Source: Parvibaculaceae bacterium Mf 1.05b.01
GTDB taxonomy: Bacteria > Pseudomonadota > Alphaproteobacteria > Parvibaculales > Parvibaculaceae
Assembly (NCBI GenBank): GCA_000509225.1
Contig: BAOK01000001.1
Span: 1 to 64,000 of the forward strand
Reading direction: 5' to 3'
DNA length: 64,000 bases
Below are positions 1-8,524 of the stretch, piece after piece. The notes under the pieces are model-generated. The model was not told where the DNA came from. It worked only from the letters and a program-made list of their open reading frames with translations, and ran no database searches. A program made the translations under genes and the position numbers. Numbering within the stretch: position 1 is the stretch's first letter; every line of letters begins with the position of its first letter.

Positions 1-1
1 G

Positions 2-692
2 GTCCTGTCGTCGCTTGTTGCCATTATTCTCGGATTTGGGATGCTGGGATTGCGAGGGCATTATTTTGCGATTGGCACTCTGGGTCTTGGCATTGCAGCC
101 GGAGAAATTGCAGGCGGTTGGGATTATGTAGGCGCTGGGTCGGGAATGGTGCCGCCGCTCTATCCGACCGACTTGGCAGGCCGCGATCTTCTTCTATTTC
201 CTGATGTTTGCGTTGGCGCTGGCAACTTTCTTTGTGCTGCGCGCCCTTTACGCAACGAAGTTTGGCCTCGCCCTCAATGCTATTCGTGATGATGAAGACA
301 AAGCAGAAGCGATGGGTCTGCAGACAACGCAGATCAAATCTTTTGCCTGGGCGGTGTCGGCCCTGTTTCTGGGAATTGGGGGCGGGTTGGCGGGCAATCT
401 CTTGGGATTTATTGATCCCCGTGATGTTGCATTTGCGGGTGCCACGTTCGGTGTCTGGATGGTGTTGATGGCTATCCTCGGCGGTAAGGGCACGCTTTGG
501 GGTCCGGTCATCGGCGCGGTTGTCTTTCACATCACCCAGGAACTTTTCTGGACCTATTTGCTGGGTTGGCAGCGTGTGGCGCTTGGTCTCCTGATCGTTG
601 GGATTGTTGTCTTCTTTCCTAATGGCATTTTGGGCACGCTGCGCGAACGGCACCCGGAATGGTTTGGCGAGAAAGTCGAGGAGCGGGCATGA
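2..692 (+). pseudogene. livM: LivM-type branched-chain amino acid ABC permease, 5'-truncated by window edge, apparent frameshift
   Basis: Inner-membrane permease of a high-affinity branched-chain amino acid (or related amide) importer. The reading frame starting at base 2 encodes a LivM-like segment (LRGHYFAIGTLGLG, then GAGSGMVPPLYPTDLAGR). From about base 186 the homology moves to the next frame (FFYFLMFALALATFF, FGLALNAIRDDEDKAEAMG, and a C-terminus ending in EERA). Removing one base near 186-194 would give a smooth join, GRDFFYFLMF. Frame 2 stops at 289 and frame 3 has a stop near 141, so neither frame is open throughout. The stop overlaps the livG start (ATGA), and livG and livF are intact. 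It may be a real inactivating +1 insertion or a sequence error. Family assignment is firm; the inactivation is not. Confidence 0.7.
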
Positions 693-1435
693 GTGTGCTC
701 CTTAAAGTCGAGAATGCCACTAAGACTTTTGGGGGTGTGGTGGCAAACCGGAACGTATCCCTGGAAGTGAATGAGGGTGATATTGCCGGGCTTATCGGGC
801 CGAATGGATCGGGTAAGACGACGCTTTTCAATTCGATTGTGGGCGCGCATCCGATTGACTCGGGTTCGGTGCGGTTCGAGGGACAAGAAATCTCTAAGCT
901 GACAGTGCCTGTCATCGCACGGCGCGGGCTTGTCCGGACATTTCAGCAGACCCGCATATATGCAGAGATGAACTGCGTTGAGAATATGCGGATCAGCGCA
1001 CCAGATGCCCGAGGTTCTGTATTGTCATTGTTGTCTGGTTTCTCAAGTCAGGTCGATGTTCGTGCCGAAGAGTTGCTTGATTTCGTGGGGCTTGCATCGA
1101 AACGTTTCCTGCGCGCAGGGTCGCTGAGTTTTGGCCAGCAAAAGCTTTTGGAGTTTGCCATGGCGCTGATGAGCGAGCCGAAACTGCTGTTGCTGGATGA
1201 ACCGACGGCGGGCGTAAATCCCACCCTCATCAACGGGTTGATTGACCGTCTGGTCCGAGCAAACAAGGAACTTGGCGTGACGCTTCTGGTGATTGAGCAC
1301 AATATGCGAGTGATCATGAACCTCGCGGAACATATCACCTGCTTGGCTCATGGGGAGCTCCTGGCACAAGGAAGTCCTCAGGAGGTACGGGACAATCCGA
1401 TTGTTGTCGAAGCCTATTTGGGGGCAAGTGCGTGA
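689..1435 (+). CDS. livG: Branched-chain amino acid ABC transporter ATP-binding protein LivG
   Basis: Cytoplasmic ATPase of the Liv importer, 248 residues, the usual LivG length. It has Walker A GPNGSGKTT, a Q-loop in TFQQTRIY, an ABC signature read as LSFGQQ, Walker B LLLLDEPTAG, the H-loop in VIEHNM and the LivG-type ending NPIVVEAYLG. The ATG overlaps the livM stop as ATGA, so translation is probably coupled. An in-frame start further upstream (659) would run into livM and is less likely. The signature motif has F where many families have GG (LSFGQQ), which is common in LivG. Confidence 0.93.
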   Translation: MSVLLKVENATKTFGGVVANRNVSLEVNEGDIAGLIGPNGSGKTTLFNSIVGAHPIDSGSVRFEGQEISKLTVPVIARRGLVRTFQQTRIYAEMNCVENMRISAPDARGSVLSLLSGFSSQVDVRAEELLDFVGLASKRFLRAGSLSFGQQKLLEFAMALMSEPKLLLLDEPTAGVNPTLINGLIDRLVRANKELGVTLLVIEHNMRVIMNLAEHITCLAHGELLAQGSPQEVRDNPIVVEAYLGASA

Positions 1436-2292
1436 GTGATAGCGAAACACCATCTGTCAGCGGGTATGGTGAGGGCACAACCGACACGGTTCTTTCAGTT
1501 GATGCCGTGGCTGATGAGGCGCAAGCGCTCGGGCTCGAGGTTTCCGGCGACAAGGTCCTGCAGCTTGCGGGCGAGAGACCGCTTGTGCAAATCCAAGGGC
1601 TAACCGCTGGCTATGGGAGAATGGAAATCCTCCATGAGGTCGATCTCGCTGTGGGCAGTGGTCAAAGCCTCTGTCTTGTGGGTCCCAATGGAGCTGGCAA
1701 ATCAACGATCCTGCATTCAATCTTCGGGTTTACGGATATTTTTGGCGGAAGCATCAAGGTCGATGGGATTGAGGTGACCAAAAGCAGTCCAAGTGAGCGG
1801 CTGCGGGATGCAGGGATTGCTTACATTCTGCAGGACAATTCGGTCTTTCCGGACATGAGTGTCGAAGAAAACCTCCTGATGGGCGGTTATTTGCTTCCTA
1901 ACCCGAATTTGGCCAAAGAGGCTGCGGAGCGTGTGTTTGAGCGCTATGACCGGCTCGCACAGCGGCGCACTGACAAGGCTGGGGTGTTGTCAGGTGGTGA
2001 GCGTCGACTTCTCGAAATCAGCCGCGCACTTATTATGGACCCCAAGGTGCTGCTCGTAGACGAACCTTCCATCGGCCTAGAACCGCGGTACATTGATATG
2101 GTCTTTGAAATTCTGGGTGACCTTAAAGACCGGGATGGCAAGACCATCATCATGGTTGAACAGAACGCTAAGAAAGGGCTGGCCTGCGCAGATGTTGGCT
2201 ATGTGCTCGTCTCTGGACGGGTTGCGATGGCAGATCAAGGACCTGCGCTCCTGGAGAATCCTGATGTTGGGCGCCTTTTTCTCGGTGGATAG
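1432..2292 (+). CDS. livF: Branched-chain amino acid ABC transporter ATP-binding protein LivF with N-terminal extension
   Basis: Second ATPase of the Liv importer. It begins with GTG overlapping the livG stop by 4 bases. The core from about residue 50 shows GYGRMEILHEVDL, Walker A GPNGAGKST, signature LSGGERR, Walker B VLLVDEPSIGL and H-loop MVEQN, all typical of LivF. At 286 residues it is some 50 longer than the usual ~235. The extra acidic N-terminus (rich in S, D, E, T) has no recognisable domain. An internal start that removes the extension is possible, but the 4-base overlap favours the long form. Confidence 0.92.
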   Translation: MSDSETPSVSGYGEGTTDTVLSVDAVADEAQALGLEVSGDKVLQLAGERPLVQIQGLTAGYGRMEILHEVDLAVGSGQSLCLVGPNGAGKSTILHSIFGFTDIFGGSIKVDGIEVTKSSPSERLRDAGIAYILQDNSVFPDMSVEENLLMGGYLLPNPNLAKEAAERVFERYDRLAQRRTDKAGVLSGGERRLLEISRALIMDPKVLLVDEPSIGLEPRYIDMVFEILGDLKDRDGKTIIMVEQNAKKGLACADVGYVLVSGRVAMADQGPALLENPDVGRLFLGG

Positions 2293-2405
2293 GTGAGCGG
2301 CGCGATCTATATGAACGGTCGATGAATGGGCTGGTCAGCTTAAATTTAGCCGAAATAGCCTATTTTCAGCTTGATAGGGGTGATTGAAATCTAAGGATTG
2401 AGATC

Positions 2406-2747
2406 ATGAAAAAGCTTATGGCCCTGGGGGCTGTTGTACTTCCACTGCTGAGCATCGCACCGGCTGAAGCCCGGCTTGTGTCATCTTTACATGGTGCTGC
2501 GGCTGCTCAGGCAACCATTGTCTATGTTCATCGTCGCGGCCATGCACGGCACTATCATTCACCTGTACGTGAGTTCGCTCATTGGCGCCGGGCGTTGGTC
2601 CGGTCAAGTTACTCCCAATTTGGGAACCCGGTCCTGCGCAATGGGTTTTATGTGGTCCGAGCGCGACATGTATCAGGTTCTTTCTACTGGTTGCGGGTAA
2701 ACGCAATCACCGGAAAATTCGTCCGGTTTCATCATCGCCCGTACTGA
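2406..2747 (+). CDS. Small secreted protein with one PepSY-like repeat
   Basis: Protein of 113 residues with a Sec signal peptide (MKKLMALGAVVLPLLSIAPAEA). The mature part is rich in Arg, His and Tyr. Residues ~58-108 (HWRRALVRSSYSQFGNPV ... NAITGKFVRF) align by eye with the last repeat of the next gene (HWRSGLQQQRYSHFGNAT ... CARTGRVLHT), so the two genes are partial paralogues. The fold looks like a short PepSY unit (helix, then two strands ending in a TGKV-like turn). Function unknown; periplasmic or surface location inferred. It has its own terminator just downstream. Confidence 0.75.
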   Translation: MKKLMALGAVVLPLLSIAPAEARLVSSLHGAAAAQATIVYVHRRGHARHYHSPVREFAHWRRALVRSSYSQFGNPVLRNGFYVVRARHVSGSFYWLRVNAITGKFVRFHHRPY

Positions 2748-2777
2748 TGTTTTCGAAAACACACACAGAATGTTTCG

Positions 2778-2807
2778 AAAGGCCCCGATTTTTCGGGGTC
2801 TTTCTTT
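2778..2807 (+). terminator. Rho-independent terminator
   Basis: Inverted repeat AAAGGCCCCGA / TCGGGGTCTTT with a short T loop, followed by TTTCTTT. It lies 30 bases past the stop of the small secreted protein. Confidence 0.85.
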
Positions 2808-2929
2808 ATGAGCGCCAGGTGAACAGCACCTAAACCTCAGATGAATCTCCATCCCAGACTTGGTTCAGCGCTGATCTGCAGAATGGGCTTCACCGTTTGG
2901 TTCTGTTCTTTCTGTTCTGGAGAAGTCTC

Positions 2930-3718
2930 ATGAAAAAGTTTCTTGTTATTGCTGGCCTCACAGCCCCCCTCCTTCTTGCTGCGCCGGCTCAGGCCGGTGA
3001 GTCAGCCCGGCATCTTTCTTTTGAAGATGTCCTGCGTCAGCTGGTGCTCACACATACAGATGCGTCATACCAGTCTCGCGACCGTCATCATCGTCAGGAT
3101 CGCGGATGGCAGAATGAGCGCCGCATCATTCCGATTGCCCGCCTTGTTCGTCAGATCCAACGTGACACTGGAGGTCGGGTGACCTCTGTCCGGTTGAAGC
3201 GGAATGGCCGTGTATACGCCATTGAAGGTGTTGGCCGCGGCGGGCGCTATGTCACCGCGAAAGCCAATGCGCGTACCGGAGAGGTGTTCGATGTTCAACG
3301 GGTTCGTGGTGGTGGGCATGTCGCTACAAACGGGAAACCCATCCCTCGTTTGCTAAAGGGTCTTCGCGACCGCGGCTTCCGTGCTTTTGACAGGGTCATT
3401 CGTGATGGCCGAACCTACATCGTTCGAGGTCTGAACCGCCGTGGCAACCCCGTTCGGATCATTGCCAATGCGCGCAATGGCCGGGTTCTGTCCGTCAATC
3501 AGGCACGAAACTACAATGGATCTAACCACCTGCGTCACCAGGTCCGCGGCTTTGACCATTGGCGTTCAGGTCTGCAGCAGCAGCGTTACAGCCACTTTGG
3601 TAATGCTACTCGTCACGACGACTATTACCAAGTAGGTGCCCGTGACCGTCGCGGAAGAGACGTAACGCTCAATGTCTGTGCACGTACTGGCCGGGTTCTC
3701 CACACCGCTTATCGCTGA
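2930..3718 (+). CDS. Secreted basic protein with three PepSY-like repeats
   Basis: Protein of 262 residues, very rich in Arg. Start placed at ATG 2930 because GGAGA lies 7 bases upstream and the protein then begins with a clean signal peptide (MKKFLVIAGLTAPLLLAAPAQA); a longer frame from 2897 would bury it. Three related units at about residues 67-124, 138-193 and 206-260 each run 'RLVRQI.. / RLLKGL.. / HWRSGL..', then a GRVY- or RTYI-like strand, then NARTGEV / NARNGRV / CARTGRV. This resembles PepSY modules, which sit in periplasmic and membrane proteins. Exact role unknown. It ends in a strong terminator. Confidence 0.8.
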   Translation: MKKFLVIAGLTAPLLLAAPAQAGESARHLSFEDVLRQLVLTHTDASYQSRDRHHRQDRGWQNERRIIPIARLVRQIQRDTGGRVTSVRLKRNGRVYAIEGVGRGGRYVTAKANARTGEVFDVQRVRGGGHVATNGKPIPRLLKGLRDRGFRAFDRVIRDGRTYIVRGLNRRGNPVRIIANARNGRVLSVNQARNYNGSNHLRHQVRGFDHWRSGLQQQRYSHFGNATRHDDYYQVGARDRRGRDVTLNVCARTGRVLHTAYR

Positions 3719-3737
3719 TGCAATGCACCCAACAGAA

Positions 3738-3766
3738 AACCCCGCTCGAAGGAGCGGGGTTTTTTT
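3738..3766 (+). terminator. Rho-independent terminator
   Basis: Perfect 10-bp stem AACCCCGCTC / GAGCGGGGTT with loop GAAG, followed by a run of T. It marks the end of the secreted repeat protein and touches the 3' end of the convergent Rieske gene. Confidence 0.93.
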
Positions 3767-4616
3767 ATTGTCTGCTCACAATAACATGGTGCTGTTCGGT
3801 GAGTGTCACTTTGAAACCGGGTGTGAGGGACAGGTCCTTGTCGTTTGTTACCTCTCCGGTCCTGATATCAAACCGGTATCCATGCCACGGGCAGGTAATG
3901 CACCCCTCTTGATCAACAGGGACGTCTGACAAGGGGGCAAGCATATGCGGGCACTCAGCGGCATAAGCATGAAACCTGTCGTTGATTTTGACGATATTGA
4001 CCGGCCTTCCCTCCAGCTCAATGGTGAGGGGCAGTTTGTTGGCGAGCGCATCTGCCATGCCCAGGTCGATTTCTTGGGGCTGATCGGTGTTGCTGGATTT
4101 TGATTTGGCATCGAGGGCTTCCTGGCGCTCCACCATCATGCGTTCATCTTCGTCCCACAATGTTTCATAGAGGCCAAGCATGATCTCGCCCAGTTTCGCG
4201 GCACCATCTTCGTCAACATGTGGAATATGAAACTCGACCTTAATCTGGGTCGTGCGTTCATCGGCTTTTGCGAAATGCGTCCAGATTTCCATGCCGGGCA
4301 GGCCACCTGCCAGGGTCCGGGACACGTATCGGCTGTGTGGCCGATCGACGACAAGTTCGATAAGCGTTTCCGGGCTTGTTTCTTCCGGCACGCCTTTTGT
4401 GCGGGCGCGCCATCCCCATTGGCCTGCTTCTTCTAATTCAAGCGATGAAAAGCTTGAATCATGAAGATGGGGGAGGTGTTCCCAATCAAGAACATTTTCC
4501 CAGGCACGGGCCAGGCTTGCATCGATCACGCGTTCATAAACGGCAGCGACACGCATGGGCAGATTGTTTGGATTGTGGTCTTGCGCGTTTTCCTGAACCG
4601 GTCCGGTCTGGGTCAT
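3765..4616 (-). CDS. SRPBCC/START-like domain fused to a C-terminal Rieske [2Fe-2S] domain
   Basis: Protein of 283 residues. Residues ~20-165 look like an SRPBCC (START-like) ligand pocket (VYERVIDASLARAWENVLDWEHLPHLH). Residues ~185-283 are a Rieske ferredoxin domain with cluster ligands C222-x-H224 and C242-x2-H245 (ECPHM, TCPWHGYRFD). Ring-hydroxylating oxygenase alpha subunits have the opposite order (Rieske first) plus a mononuclear iron site, which I cannot find here, so this is probably an electron-transfer or ligand-binding protein. The start lies 1 base after the stop of the acyl-CoA carboxyltransferase, so the two form an operon. Confidence 0.82.
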   Translation of the reverse strand: MTQTGPVQENAQDHNPNNLPMRVAAVYERVIDASLARAWENVLDWEHLPHLHDSSFSSLELEEAGQWGWRARTKGVPEETSPETLIELVVDRPHSRYVSRTLAGGLPGMEIWTHFAKADERTTQIKVEFHIPHVDEDGAAKLGEIMLGLYETLWDEDERMMVERQEALDAKSKSSNTDQPQEIDLGMADALANKLPLTIELEGRPVNIVKINDRFHAYAAECPHMLAPLSDVPVDQEGCITCPWHGYRFDIRTGEVTNDKDLSLTPGFKVTLTEQHHVIVSRQ

Positions 4617-4617
4617 C

Positions 4618-6174
4618 TTAAGGCCTCATGGTGGTGAGGTAGGGTCCAAGGGTAAGTTCACGGCCATTTTGGGCCCATTCCAGCCATTCGATAAGTCGTG
4701 GCCGTGTTTCCCTGGGGTCGATAAGTTCGTGGACAGAGAAGCCCTCCGCACGCGGGAATGGGGATTGAGAGGCAGCAAGCTTTTCTTCCAGCTCTGCCCG
4801 TAGAGCGTCTGGATCTTCTGCTTCGGCAATCTGGCGTGCGAAAGCTACAGCGACGCCCCCTTCCACTGGAAGAGCCCCTGTCGCGGCAGATGGCCAGGAG
4901 AGGACAAAGCCGTCCGGCGCAAAATGAGCAGCACCTGCGACGCCGAAGACTTTGTGCACGATAACGGACGCCCAAGGGACCCGGCTTTGCATCACCGCAG
5001 CGATTGCTTCTGTGCCGTACCTTATGGTCCCGGCTTTTTCTGAGGCAGATCCAATCATGAAGCCGGGCTCATCGACAAATGAAAGCACAGGCAAGTTGAA
5101 TGTGTTGCACATGTCCACAAAGCGCCTGAGCTTCTGTGCTGCTTCTGCTGTCATGGCGCCGGCATAGTACATGCAGTCATTGCCGATCACGCCGACGGCA
5201 TGTCCGTTAAGTCGGGCGAGTCCGGTGATGAGGGACGGGCCATACTTCTTTGTCATTTCAAAGAAACTGCCATCATCGACCACGGCTTTGAGGATTTTGC
5301 GCATCTGGAATGGTTTGCGCCGGTCGCGTGGCACAATGTCGATCAGGCTCTCTTCCATACGTTCCGCAGCATCTTGCGGAGCGACGTAAGGCGGTAGCTG
5401 CCAGACATTATCGGGCATGTAGGACAGGAAATTGGCAATTTCATTGAGGGCTGCCTTCTCGTCTTTTGCTACGTTGTCCACGACGCCGCTCTTGGTGTGT
5501 ACGTCCGGGCCGCCAAGTTCTTCCTTGGTCAGGTCTTCATTAAGGGCCCGTTTCACCACCTGCGGCCCGGCGATCAGAACCTGCGCATTGCGCGTCATCA
5601 CCGTGAAGTGCGCGCCTACAAGCCTGGCGGCTGGCATGCCAGCGACTGGCCCCAGCGCTGCCGTGGCGACGGGAACCGTGCCTATGACTTGTGCGATAGA
5701 CTGAAATCTGGACCTGGAAAAAACCGGATCGCCGACTGGCCGGGACGGCTTGTTTCCCCCTGAGCCTGCAACGGAGCCGCCACCTCCCTCATGCAGCCGT
5801 ATCAGGGGCACTTTGTAGTCAATGGCAACGTCTTCCGCGTAGACGCTTTTGCGCAGACCCGCCGGATTTGGCGACCCGCCTTTGAGCGTGAAATCTTCTC
5901 CGCCGATGATGACGCGACGCCCATTTACTTTGGCGAAACCCAGAACATAGTTGGCAGGCTGCAGGTCTTTCAGGCTGCCATCGTTGTCGAACTCAGGAAC
6001 ACCGGCACCCTCACCCAGCTCCTTGAAGCTGGCGTCGTCCGCCAGATGGGAGATGCGCTCACGGATGGTCAAACGACCCTTGTCATGCTGACGCTTTACA
6101 CCCTCAGGGCCTCCCTGCTGTTTCGCGAAGTTGCGGCGGGCCTTGATTTCTTCGGCTTCTTTTTCCCAACTCAT
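4618..6174 (-). CDS. Acyl-CoA carboxylase carboxyltransferase (beta) subunit
   Basis: 518 residues, the normal size for PccB/MccB-type subunits that transfer carboxylate from biotin to an acyl-CoA. It has the two crotonase-like halves: RIGGEDFTLKGGS and LHEGGGGSVAGSGG in the first, and VIGNDCMYYAGAMTAEAAQKLRRFVDMCNTFNLPVLSF-type sequence in the second (shown by the VGVIGNDCMYYAG and LSFVDEPGFMIG motifs). No biotin-carboxylase alpha subunit lies in the window, so its partner must be encoded elsewhere. Substrate cannot be told from sequence; propionyl- or methylcrotonyl-type acyl-CoAs are the usual options. First gene of a two-gene operon with the SRPBCC-Rieske gene. Confidence 0.9.
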   Translation of the reverse strand: MSWEKEAEEIKARRNFAKQQGGPEGVKRQHDKGRLTIRERISHLADDASFKELGEGAGVPEFDNDGSLKDLQPANYVLGFAKVNGRRVIIGGEDFTLKGGSPNPAGLRKSVYAEDVAIDYKVPLIRLHEGGGGSVAGSGGNKPSRPVGDPVFSRSRFQSIAQVIGTVPVATAALGPVAGMPAARLVGAHFTVMTRNAQVLIAGPQVVKRALNEDLTKEELGGPDVHTKSGVVDNVAKDEKAALNEIANFLSYMPDNVWQLPPYVAPQDAAERMEESLIDIVPRDRRKPFQMRKILKAVVDDGSFFEMTKKYGPSLITGLARLNGHAVGVIGNDCMYYAGAMTAEAAQKLRRFVDMCNTFNLPVLSFVDEPGFMIGSASEKAGTIRYGTEAIAAVMQSRVPWASVIVHKVFGVAGAAHFAPDGFVLSWPSAATGALPVEGGVAVAFARQIAEAEDPDALRAELEEKLAASQSPFPRAEGFSVHELIDPRETRPRLIEWLEWAQNGRELTLGPYLTTMRP

Positions 6175-6305
6175 GGGCAGCTTCTTCCTTCCTGAGATTC
6201 CTTCAATCTTCTAGAGTGGCAAACCCTAACCGAAATCGGCCAAAAATCTACGGGGCAGGTGCCTCTGTGCTGGCCTTTCGGTCATCAATAAGAAATGATC
6301 GGCGT

Positions 6306-6662
6306 ATGACTTTTGAAGATTTATCCCCGCAACAGCTCCTGTCTGCTCTGGCGACCTACCTTGAAAAAGAGGTTTCTGGTGCGTCGCCAATTGGTGCCAT
6401 CCTGAAGTTTGAGTATCCAGATGGTGGGTGGCTGGTCATTGATGGGACTGGGAGTACCAACCGGATTTCTCAAAAAGACGAAGATGCTGACTGTGTCGTG
6501 TCTCTGCCACTTGAGACCCACGCTCAAATGCTTCGGTTTGAGCTCGATCAGACAACTGCTTTTCGGGAAGGCCGGATGCGAATAAAAGGGAATATTGCAG
6601 TTGCGCTGAGACTAGCACCCTTAATCTCCAAAGCGTTTCGTATTCCGGGGGAGGACGCTTAG
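6306..6662 (+). CDS. SCP2 sterol-carrier-domain protein
   Basis: 118 residues from the ATG at 6306. A longer frame reaches 6216, but its extra 30 residues look non-coding. The SCP2 pattern is visible: GAILKFEYPDGGWLVIDG, then DADCVVSLPLETHAQMLRFELDQTTAFREGRMRIKGNIAVALRL. SCP2 domains bind fatty acyl or sterol-like lipids in a hydrophobic tunnel. The TAG stop overlaps the GTG start of the downstream lysophospholipase-like gene, suggesting joint lipid handling. Confidence 0.8.
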   Translation: MTFEDLSPQQLLSALATYLEKEVSGASPIGAILKFEYPDGGWLVIDGTGSTNRISQKDEDADCVVSLPLETHAQMLRFELDQTTAFREGRMRIKGNIAVALRLAPLISKAFRIPGEDA

Positions 6663-7651
6663 TGGGGATTTTCGTAGAGACGCCTGATCTTCCCTGTCCG
6701 CCGGGCGGGGTTCCCGGCTGGCTCGTCTGTCCAGATGGATCTCGGATGCGGACGATGGTGTGGTCGCCTGATCACGCCTCGGCGCCGTGCCGAGGGACAA
6801 TTGTGCTTGCAAGCGGGCGGACGGAATTCATCGAAAAATATTTCGAAGTCATCGCGTCGTTTCTTGAGCGGGGTTTTGCCGTGGCAACCTTTGATTGGAG
6901 GGGCCAGGGATTATCAGAACGCATGCTGAATGACCGCCGCAAAGGGCATGTGGATGAGTTCTCGACCTTTGATGCTGACTTTATCGCCTTTATGAAAGAG
7001 GTCGTAGAGCCCCTCCTGCCTGAGCCCTATATCGGTGTCGGGCATTCCATGGGCGGCAATCTTATGCTTAGGGCAGGACATAACCTGCCCAACAGGTTTG
7101 CGGGAATTGTGCTGAGCGCTCCGATGTTGGGGCTCAATGTTGGCAGTCCGCTCCAAGAAAAGGCGACCCGGTGGCTTGTGTCTTTTCTGAACCTGCTCGG
7201 CAAACATGCCAGCTTCGCGCCTGGAGGTGGGCCAAAGGCGGTCGACGAAGAAGTGTTTGAGGAAAATATTGTTACCTCAGACCCGGACCGGCATGCTCGG
7301 CTAAAGGAGATGGTTGCCAAAGCTCCCAGTCTTGGACTGGGCAGTCCAACAATCGGATGGGTGCATCAGGCATTCAAATCCGTCGATGAAATTGCCGATC
7401 CTGCCTATCTCTCGGCGATCACCACGCCTGTGCTGCTGTTTGAAGCTGGAGCAGACAAGTTGGTCCGTGGTGGGTCTATTCGACAAGTCGCTGATGGCTT
7501 GCCGAACGGAGAGTATGTTCTGGTCGAAGGTGCGGAGCACGAAATCCTGATGGAGCAGGAACAATATCAGCAGGTTTTCTGGACAGCGTTTGACGCCTTC
7601 ACAAAGCAGGTGCTGTCGTCGTCTGAAGCAAAAGCGTCAGTCAACGCGTGA
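6662..7651 (+). CDS. Alpha/beta hydrolase, lysophospholipase/monoacylglycerol-lipase type
   Basis: 329 residues. Nucleophile elbow GHSMG in YIGVGHSMGGNLML, oxyanion-side motif ASGRTEFIEKYFEV, and the DWRGQGLS motif that is characteristic of PldB/monoacylglycerol lipase-like enzymes; the catalytic Asp and His are probably in FEAGADKLV and GAEHEIL. It starts with GTG overlapping the SCP2 stop. No signal peptide, so cytoplasmic. Its 3' end overlaps the convergent hisN by 15 bases. Confidence 0.88.
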   Translation: MGIFVETPDLPCPPGGVPGWLVCPDGSRMRTMVWSPDHASAPCRGTIVLASGRTEFIEKYFEVIASFLERGFAVATFDWRGQGLSERMLNDRRKGHVDEFSTFDADFIAFMKEVVEPLLPEPYIGVGHSMGGNLMLRAGHNLPNRFAGIVLSAPMLGLNVGSPLQEKATRWLVSFLNLLGKHASFAPGGGPKAVDEEVFEENIVTSDPDRHARLKEMVAKAPSLGLGSPTIGWVHQAFKSVDEIADPAYLSAITTPVLLFEAGADKLVRGGSIRQVADGLPNGEYVLVEGAEHEILMEQEQYQQVFWTAFDAFTKQVLSSSEAKASVNA

Positions 7652-8458
7652 GAGGATATCGAGTGCTTCAGCGTGCACGCGCTTGTCACCTGCTGCGATG
7701 ATACGTCCACCATTCTGGGCATCTTCTCCCTGCCAATTGGTGACGACGCCGCCGGCGCCTTCCACAATGGGGATGAGGGCCTGAATGTCATAGGGCTGCA
7801 TAGATGCTTCGATGACCAGGTCGGCATGCCCGGCGGCGATCAGGCAGTAGAAATAGCAATCTGTGCCATAGCGGGTGAGGCGCGCTTTTGAGCTCACGTC
7901 AGAGAATGCTTCCAGCTCACCCGCGTCTATGAACATTGCAGGGTCGGTGCAGCCAAGAATGGCTTCGGAGAGGGCCGGGCAGGCTCGTGTTGCCAATTTT
8001 TTCGGTCGTCCGCCGCGAAGAAACTCTGCATGTCCAGGTCGCCCCACGAACCTCTCGCCGGTATAGGGCTGGTCCATAACCCCAACCGCTGGATATTTGC
8101 CATCGTTGAAGGCGATCAGCGTTCCCCACAAGGGTACGCCTGAAATGAAACTTCGGGTGCCATCAATTGGGTCCAACACCCATTTAAATGCTGAGGTGCC
8201 GGGTTTTGTCCCGTGTTCTTCGCCGAGAATCCCATGATCTGGGTAGTGTTCTTCGATAAGTGTGCGGATTGCGGTTTCCGCATCACGGTCGGCGATGGTC
8301 ACCGGATCAAATGCGTTACCGTCAAGCTTGTTGTCCACGCCCAGGTCTGAGCGGAAATGCTTGAGCGTCACATCTGCGGCGGCGTCGGCCAAGGTGCAGG
8401 CGAATTTCGCGAATGTGATCGCTTCTTCTTCGGCCAAAGAACTAGGTGCGCTGGTCAT
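7637..8458 (-). CDS. hisN: Histidinol-phosphatase, inositol-monophosphatase family
   Basis: 273 residues. Dephosphorylates histidinol phosphate in histidine synthesis by the Mg-dependent IMPase-type mechanism. Metal-site motifs: GEEHG, VLDPIDGTRSFISGVPLWGTLIAF and the C-terminal QPYDIQALIPIVEGAGG. The PYDIQAL variant in place of the usual WDxAAG is characteristic of HisN-type members rather than SuhB. A GAGGA ribosome-binding site precedes the ATG. No other his genes are in the window. Confidence 0.85.
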   Translation of the reverse strand: MTSAPSSLAEEEAITFAKFACTLADAAADVTLKHFRSDLGVDNKLDGNAFDPVTIADRDAETAIRTLIEEHYPDHGILGEEHGTKPGTSAFKWVLDPIDGTRSFISGVPLWGTLIAFNDGKYPAVGVMDQPYTGERFVGRPGHAEFLRGGRPKKLATRACPALSEAILGCTDPAMFIDAGELEAFSDVSSKARLTRYGTDCYFYCLIAAGHADLVIEASMQPYDIQALIPIVEGAGGVVTNWQGEDAQNGGRIIAAGDKRVHAEALDILSRVD

Positions 8459-8524
8459 GGACGATCCTCTGCAAACAGGTGATCATGACTTACGCCAGCC
8501 TAGGGAGCAGGGCAAGAGCGCAGC

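Noticed and set aside
24-653. 209-codon minus-strand open frame opposite livM
   Set aside because: Low-complexity, Arg/Gln-rich translation with no motif; it is the shadow of the LivM coding frames.
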